Of a stretch of DNA of 64,000 bases, positions 57,480-64,000 are shown in pieces. A program made the position numbers and the translations under genes. The stretch's first letter is position 1; every line of letters begins with the position of its first letter. The stretch comes from Paracentrotus lividus (taxonomy: Eukaryota; Echinodermata; Echinoidea; Camarodonta; Echinidae): assembly GCA_940671915.1 (NCBI GenBank), contig CALNVZ010000816.1, positions 98,027-162,026 of the forward strand. Direction: 5' to 3'. Below the pieces are notes generated by a model that did not search any database, had not been told where the DNA came from, and saw only the letters and a program-made list of their open reading frames with translations.

Positions 57480-60400
57480 ACATTTAAAAAACCTTGTGTT
57501 TTTTTTCCTTCATGAATTTGTATTTCTTCTTTGATATGTAGTAAACTTTTGTTTTGTGTTCATTCATGGATTGTAAATGTATTTTATGTAACAGGCAACA
57601 CTTACAATGTAATATATGTTTCTTATGCCAAATGAGGGATTGTAACTTGATAGAGGATGATGAAGATGAAATAGAATATTTTATAATAATCAGTATTACA
57701 CACCCTCTGAATTTAAAACTACAATTGCAAATTATGATAATTCTTCCACAGTATCTCTGGCAAGCTTTAACTGCCGTAGTTTGAAGCATAACTTTGACTC
57801 CTTCACTTATTGTCTTGATGTATTTTCTTACTCTTTATCTTTTTATTGGAATCTGCGAAACCTGGTTAAACAAGGGGACGAAATGATTTAATCTTACACA
57901 TTACAACCTAATTGCAATAGCCGTCATGACAAGAGAGGTGGTGGTGTTGGAATATATGTAAATGATAATTTAGATACAAAAGAAGACTAGACTTAGACAT
58001 TTTCTGTGACAGTATTGAAAGTATATTTATTGAAGTGTATAGCAAAATTAAAAACTATATTGTTGCTGTAATATATAGACCACCCAGTCAATCTCTTCAG
58101 AGTTTTATAGATAAAATATAGTACCATTGAATACAATTCTACAAGAAAAAAAAAGAATGTATATTAATGGGTGATTTTAATGTTGAATTTTGAAGATAAA
58201 TGAAGTGTAAATGTAACTGAATCTTAATAATTTTGTAAACTTTTCATTCTTACCTTATATTCATAACCAACCAGAATCACAGATCAATGTGCATCTACTT
58301 TGGATATATATTTTATATAATTGTCTGAAAATGTTTATTGTCTGGTATTATAGAATTTGTGTGTTGAGTTGATACCTTAACACCATTTTGTTTTGAAAAT
58401 CTGGACCAACTTATAACAGAATCTGAAGCGGAAATGACCTATATTGACTTAAATGAAAAAATATACACTTTTTTTGTCAGGAATTGGCTGGTGTAAATTG
58501 GCAATGTCTGGATCAGTTTGTAAATGCTAATAAAAAATATGATCACTTCTTAAATATATATGTTGAACTATATAAGAAGTGTCTCCCTCTTAAAAACAAA
58601 ATACCAATAAAAACCTTGGTAACTAAGGATATAGTAAAGCTTAGCAAGAAAAAACATTTACTGTATCGTAAATATTTAGGAAACCGCACCCTAGTACGAA
58701 AAGATCCTACAATAAAATGTAGAAATTTTAAATAACCTTCTCGAGAAGTAGAACGCAAATATTACGACTCAAAATTTGAATCAGTAACGTCATGATAAGA
58801 AAGGAACATGGAAACTCATTAATTACATTTTAAATAAAAACAACTAAGAAAGGGAAATAAAAGAAATAGAAAAATGATGGTGTGATAATCACAGAGAACA
58901 AGATATTGCCAATTTGTTAAATGAATACTTTAGTATAATTGGAAAAAAAATTAACGAAAGTGTAAATAATGATGTTAACAACAGATTCATTAAATCACGA
59001 CAGGTTTTACATGGTATTTAAGGATCAATGTTTATGCAACCAATAACAGAAGCTGATATATATGATGTTATTTTCAAACTTGATGTAAACAAAAGCCCCG
59101 GATATGATGGTGTACATCCTAAGGTATTGAAGAAATCGATTTATCTGATACTCACTCCACTAAGCAATATTATAAATGCATCAATTCAACAGGGTATCTT
59201 TCCAGACTCATTAAAAATAGCAAAAGTTATACCTGTATATAAAAAAGGAAATGAATCACATGCCACAAATTACAGACCAAATATCTGTTTATCCTGCTTT
59301 GTAAAAAATTGAAAAAATTATATATAATAAACTACCTCTTTTCTTGACAACCCATTGCATTTTTGTATAATAAACAATTTGCGTTTAGGAAAAATATAGT
59401 ACTCTCATGCTCTTATTGTTTCACTGACAGAATTTCCAAAGCTATTGAAAATTAAAGATTTTTAGTAGGATATTTTTAGACCTCTCTAAGCGTTCGGCAT
59501 ATCTACATTGAAGGTGTATTCACGGTAAGGAGCGGCCAAAAGAAAGATCTTAGGACGGAGGGACCAAATAAAAAAAAAAATAAAAAACTGTACTTTTATG
59601 GGATAAGAAGGTACCCTTACTTTTAATTTAAATGTTATTTATCAAATAGAAAAACAATTTACTAATGGTAGGTACTTATTCTTCTACTTATAAGAATTAA
59701 CCTAACTGGATCCCCAGGACAAATTTGGGTCCGCTTTTATTCCTTATTTTCAAAATGACTTACCTTTGTTAACAATGTATTATCTTCGATTTTATTTGTG
59801 ATGATTACTACTTTTATTTCTGACATGGGAAAAGACCCTGTAATAATTAAACAATCTACTAACAGTGAACTAAGTAAAAATATATAAATGGTTTAATGCA
59901 ATAAACTTTTTGATTAATTTTTGATTAAAACTATTATGTCGATTTTCAGCTGAAAACAAAGTGATCGATGAAAATGGAAATACAGTATATCTATAGCATG
60001 GTAAAGAAATTAAAGAGTGTAATTCTGTGAATTTTTTAAGAATCATAATAGACTGTGATTTAACTTGGAAAAATCATATTAACTCATTCTCTGTAAAATA
60101 TCTAGAGTTATGGAGTCATTAATAGGACTAAACATTTGTGTACCCATCCGTGTCTTGTTAACTTAATATAGTACCATTGATATTGCCAATATTGAACTAT
60201 TGTATATTTATGGGGAGGCTGTGCATTCCTATTTGTTCAAACAAAGTATTTGTTTTACAAAAAAAAGTTGTTAGGATAATACAGAACCATGATAAATGCT
60301 CATACTGATAAGGTTATTGTGAATATTAAATATTCTAAAAATAAGAGCACATTTATGAACTATCAGGTTACCTCTTTTATGTTTTTTGTTATATAAACAA

Positions 60401-60955
60401 TGCTCTTCCTTCTTGTTCAATAATTATTTGTCGCAAACAAAACCATAAAATACATATACTACTAAAACTCCGAAAAATTATATATATTCCTACAACAAAT
60501 ATAATTTCTTCCAGAAACTATTATTAGATATAAAGGACCAGTTAGTGGAATAATTATCAGAAAAGTCTTAAAAACTCCCCTTCTCTATCTCCTTGAACGT
60601 AATTTTAAAATGAAAATTTGAACCCTCTTAATAACTGCCTGTTAAGCCTTTTTTGTGTTTGTTCGTTTGTGTATTTTGTTTTAAGCCCCTTTTCTGTTTT
60701 TGTTAGTTTAGACATTTAGTTTTTTAACAATGTAGTAAAATGGGGAGACGCTTGACAAGCCAATGGCTTTTGCTGATCCCTCCATCCGCTGCATTGTTTT
60801 TTTCTTTTTATCTTTTATATATTGTAAACGTTTATGTTATATAAGTAAAACATGATGTATTCTATATCTATATGTTGCTTGTTTATATCAAATACTGTAT
60901 TTGTAAATAGTATTTTTAATGGATGTAAAATAAATGAACTTGAACTGACTGAACT
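57480..60955 (+). mobile_element. Old CR1/L2-like LINE, heavily degraded
   Basis: A C-rich segment (57575-57640) is followed by endonuclease remains (RGGGVGIYV at 57933-57959, YRPPSQ at 58074-58091, a GDFNVEF block near 58170). A middle segment lies at 58484-58735. RT motifs 0-2 are at 59028-59312 (KSPGYDGVHPKVL, KIAKVIPVYKKG), a GSPGQ-type remnant of motif B near 59710, and late RT/C-terminal remains at 60060-60300. The 3' region ends in AATAAATGAACTTGAACTGA near 60950. Many stops and frameshifts. Older than the LINE at 4135-8268. Confidence 0.82.
59028..59312 (+). pseudogene. LINE reverse transcriptase fragment
   Basis: 94 open codons covering the front of the RT: an I-x-x-L-x-x-N-K-S-P-G-Y-D-G motif and a K-x-A-K-V-I-P-V-Y-K-K-G motif, then N-Y-R-P. 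The frame breaks immediately after. Part of the LINE at 57480-60955. Confidence 0.85.
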
Positions 60956-61088
60956 GATGGAAATACTCTTTTAAATTCTCTTTAAATTCTTTGTTTTATA
61001 AAAAAAAATTTATAAAAGTGACCATATTCAGAAAGGGTTACAACATATATATATATATATATATATATAATATAATATATATAATATA

Positions 61089-62070
61089 GGGTACATGCGG
61101 TAATATGGGCCCCTAGCCATTTCCTTATTTGCATAAAATTGACGAAATGACACACAGTCTAATCTTTGTTATATGAAACAATAACTGCTGCTCTAACTTT
61201 TATTGTGAAGAAAAACAATACACCAACCCCCCCTGTCTCAATATTCAAAATGTGACTCTTTACCAAAGGCGCCCATATTACCTGCATGTGCAGGTAATAT
61301 GGGCACAATGTAATTTAATGATGTTTTAAAAACTACAATGACTCCACCATGTCTGGAATTTGCTTAAAATGTTGAAAATCATTAACTTTAAGATATAATT
61401 TGAAATTATAAGAATAACTTATAAGAGTAAATCCTTTGACTATATATTTCATTGTTATGTAGTTTGTATATTATTTCCTTTTTGATATTCTTTAAATATT
61501 ATTTTCATTATACAAGTCAATATAGGCCTACAATAAGTTATTTATATTAATCATATACTGTGAATATACCCCAAAAAATCGTAGCAAAGAGATTGATGCC
61601 TCATCCCAATACTTAGTACCATAATCACTTCCGCCATTTTGGATGTCCCATATTACCTGCACTAATGTTGCTGTGTCAGGCAAGCATTCAATGCGACATT
61701 GCACCCCTTCACTAAAACTGATTGACCTGTACACGATAGTATGATCAAAATGAAACTATAAGCTTACTAAACATACAGAACAATTGAGGTTACCCCCTCA
61801 AACACTCTTTCACCATCACATTCTGTGAAATATCAAATTTTACATCAGGGTTAAAAATGCCGTAAGTTTTACCTACCTTGTTTGTTTTCAGCAGTTTTCT
61901 CAGAGAAATTTCGGCATCAGATGCTCTCACGACGATATATTTGCGTATACAGTTCATATGAACAACATTATGGTGCTCACACAGGTCACCGGTCACCGGT
62001 CGACGGTCACGACATGATTTGCTTCAGGTGGCCCATATTACCTGCTGGCCCATATTAACTGCATGTACCC
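61089..62070. mobile_element. TA-flanked MITE with GCCCATATTACCTG repeats
   Basis: The ends GGGTACATGCGGTAATATGG and, inverted, GGGTACATGCAGTTAATATGG, flanked by TA at 61087-61088 and 62071-62072. Further GCCCATATTACCTGC copies, two forming a hairpin, lie at 61268-61308 and 61648. No coding frame. TA duplication suggests a Tc1/mariner or related transposase. Confidence 0.8.
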
Positions 62071-62689
62071 TACATTGGAAAACGTTGATTTATGAGATTT
62101 TCACTCGCTCTTCGTAATTGTATTTTCTTTAAGAGTAGTGATTATCAGCTAGCGGATACAATGATTAATGTTATTATAGAGCAAAATGTTTAGCTCGAGC
62201 TTCGCGCTCACAAAAAAATAACAATACAATGATTTAACGATTTAACTATGTCTTCAGGTCGTAGTATGTGGAATATGTTTTATTTGTTCCAACCTTATAT
62301 TCTTAAAATTGTCATTAGTTTCTGCATAATATGTGAAATAGATCATTCTATTTCGAATTTTGGGTATACAAATATTTAGGAAGCCTTATTCCGTTCGAGT
62401 CTACAATAATTCCCATTCCGGGGTCTCCGTTCTCCCCCCACCCCTGGCCGTCATCACATGATATCGCCGCCCCTGATGGTCGGGGAGACCGGGACAATAA
62501 TTGTAACACGGGGCGATTGTAAGAGAGGCTCCCATCCCTAGCAGAAACATGCTTCAAACTTAACCTATGTAAAAAAAAAAAAGTCATAATAATAATAAAA
62601 AATAATAATAATAAAAAAGTGCATTTCGTCGCTCAACGTGACGTTTGAGTGTAAGCAAATTTAACGGTTCATGGAACTTTCTACATGTG
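62071..62689. other. No gene seen
   Basis: AT-rich, with one damaged AGCTCGAGCTTCGCGCTC repeat core at 62192 and a G/C-richer piece at 62410-62550 without a recognisable domain. Confidence 0.45.
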
Positions 62690-63520
62690 GTATTTGTGCC
62701 AAAAAACATACAGCAATACCATACATATGGTATATATGTAAAAAAAAACAAAACAACAGAAACAAAAAAAAAACAGCAATACCATATATATGGTATTTGT
62801 GCAAAAAAAAAACATACAGCAATACCATACAATATGGTATTGTCCAAAAAAAACATACAGCATACCATACATATGGTATTTGTTCCAAAAAAACATACAG
62901 CAATACCTACATATTGTATATGTGTAAAAAAAACAAAAAAACAAAAAAAAAAAAAACACAAAAAAACATACAGCAATACATACATTGGTAATTTGTGCCA
63001 AAAAAAACATACAGCAATACCATACATATGGTATGTGTGCCAGAAAACCATACAGAAATACCATACATATGGTTACGTGCCAAAAAAAAAAACATACAGC
63101 AATACCATACATATGGTATGTGTGCCAGAAAACCTTACAGAAATACATAACTATGGTATCTGTGCCAAAAAAAACATACATCAATACCATACATATGTAT
63201 TTGTGCCAAAAAACATCAGCAATACATACATATGGTATTTGTGCAAAAACCATACGCAATACCATGCATATGGATTTGTGCCAACAAATACAGAATATCA
63301 TACATTTGTATGTGTGCCAGAACCATACAGCAATACCATACATATGGTTATTTGTGCCAAAAAAAACATCAGCAAACCATACATATGGCATTTGTGCCCC
63401 AAAACCATACAAAAATACCATACATATGGTATTTGTGCCAAAAAAAAAAAAAAAATACCATGCATATGGTATTTGTGCCAAAAACCATACAGCAATCCAT
63501 ACATATTGTTTTGTGCCAAA
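62690..63520. repeat. ~45-bp tandem array with AATACCATACATATGGTATT core
   Basis: About 18 units of roughly AAAACATACAGC, AATACCATACATATGGTATT, TGTGCCAAAA. Each core is a near-palindrome. Frequent single-base losses occur in the A runs and core. Long frames through the array on both strands are artefacts. Confidence 0.95.
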
Positions 63521-63539
63521 TACCACTTATGACTGCTGT

Positions 63540-63925
63540 ATATGAGTATTGCTTATGGTACGCCTTTTCTGTGTGGTATTTCCCTATGGTATTCTATGGT
63601 ATTTATGATTGTACCATAGAAATACCATAGAGATACGCACAGGACATTCAGAAATACCATATGAATACGACAGGACATTCCGAAATACCATAGGAATACC
63701 ACAGGAACATTTTTGTAAGGAAATGGGAGGTAAAAATGGCAGAGTAAAAATGGCAGAGGTAAAAATGGCGGAGGTAAAAATGGCGGAGGTAAAAATGGCG
63801 GAGGTAAAAATGAGGATGTAAAAATGGCGGACGGTAAAAATGGCGGAGTAAAAATGGCAGAGGTAAAAATGGCGGAGTAAAAATGGCAGAGGTAAAAATG
63901 GCAGAGGTAAAAATGGCAGAGGTTT
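63540..63925. repeat. AATACCATAG repeats, then 15-bp minisatellite
   Basis: 63540-63720 has several AATACCATAG and GACAGGACATTC units. 63724-63925 has about 13 copies of GTAAAAATGGCAGAG or GTAAAAATGGCGGAG. The minisatellite unit is the same as at 55842-55920. Confidence 0.92.
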
Positions 63926-64000
63926 GCATTAGCGGTTTTATGATCTGACAGGGGCCGCGGCGTACAAAAACGTGAAAATTACAACCTCATTAAATTGTGT

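Noticed and set aside
62690..63520. CRISPR-like array
   Set aside because: Spacers are not unique, the unit is a diverged satellite, and the surroundings are eukaryotic.
62645..63545. Overlapping frames of up to 295 codons on both strands
   Set aside because: All run through the 45-bp satellite and change frame with its indels.

Overview
This is eukaryotic, intron-bearing, AT-rich animal DNA. It is packed with transposable elements of almost every class. An NLR-type innate immune gene (Death plus NACHT domains, with a 2A-like ribosome-skipping motif), CR1/L2-like LINEs, a tyrosine-recombinase retroelement and dispersed GCGAAGCGCGAGC repeats all point to a marine deuterostome, most likely an echinoderm. 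Amphioxus or a hemichordate is not excluded. There are no bacterial-type operons.

The only convincing host gene lies on the minus strand at 46184-55708. Five exons join with consistent phases: 53966-55708 (basic helical N-terminus, then 43 copies of an 11-residue Thr/Ser/Asn/Glu/Lys repeat); 53594-53697 (a 2A-like motif, GDVELNPGP); 51315-51586 (Death domain); 50663-50695 (a 33-nt microexon); 46184-47769 (NACHT ATPase). The sum is 3738 nt, 1245 residues. If the 2A motif works, one message gives two proteins: a 612-residue repeat protein and a 633-residue Death-NACHT protein. No LRR exons follow directly, but a lone LRR-like exon of compatible phase lies at 10153-10314 on the same strand.

Layout. 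1-1505: long palindromic element, second copy at 41503-43488. 1685-3249: TIR element with 5-bp target duplication. 3710-9850: foldback element with a LINE in one arm, the LINE itself carrying a TTAA-flanked palindromic MITE. 10153-10314: LRR-like exon. 12661-17225: TIR element nested in a relative of the 1685-3249 element (N gap at 17250-17555). 19131-22141: three blocks of tandem duplication. 22512-30342: minus-strand DIRS/Ngaro-like tyrosine-recombinase retroelement (gag, RT, RNase H, recombinase, SGNH hydrolase) broken by a LINE/SINE tail and a 2.8-kb foldback element that itself carries a tRNA-derived SINE. 31735-35230: Tc1-like non-autonomous element split by a CACTG-ended element with many GACTAGC palindromes. 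35761-38198: TIR element carrying a ~110-bp satellite. 38337-45567: composite region with several nested MITEs. 46184-55708: the NLR gene, with a Mutator-like element and SINEs in its introns. 55842-56110 and 62690-63925: matching minisatellite and AATACCATA arrays flanking an old LINE (57480-60955) and a TA-flanked MITE (61089-62070).

Most short open frames here are chance products of repeats. Insertion order can be read from the nesting. Element boundaries with target duplications are firm; boundaries without them are approximate.
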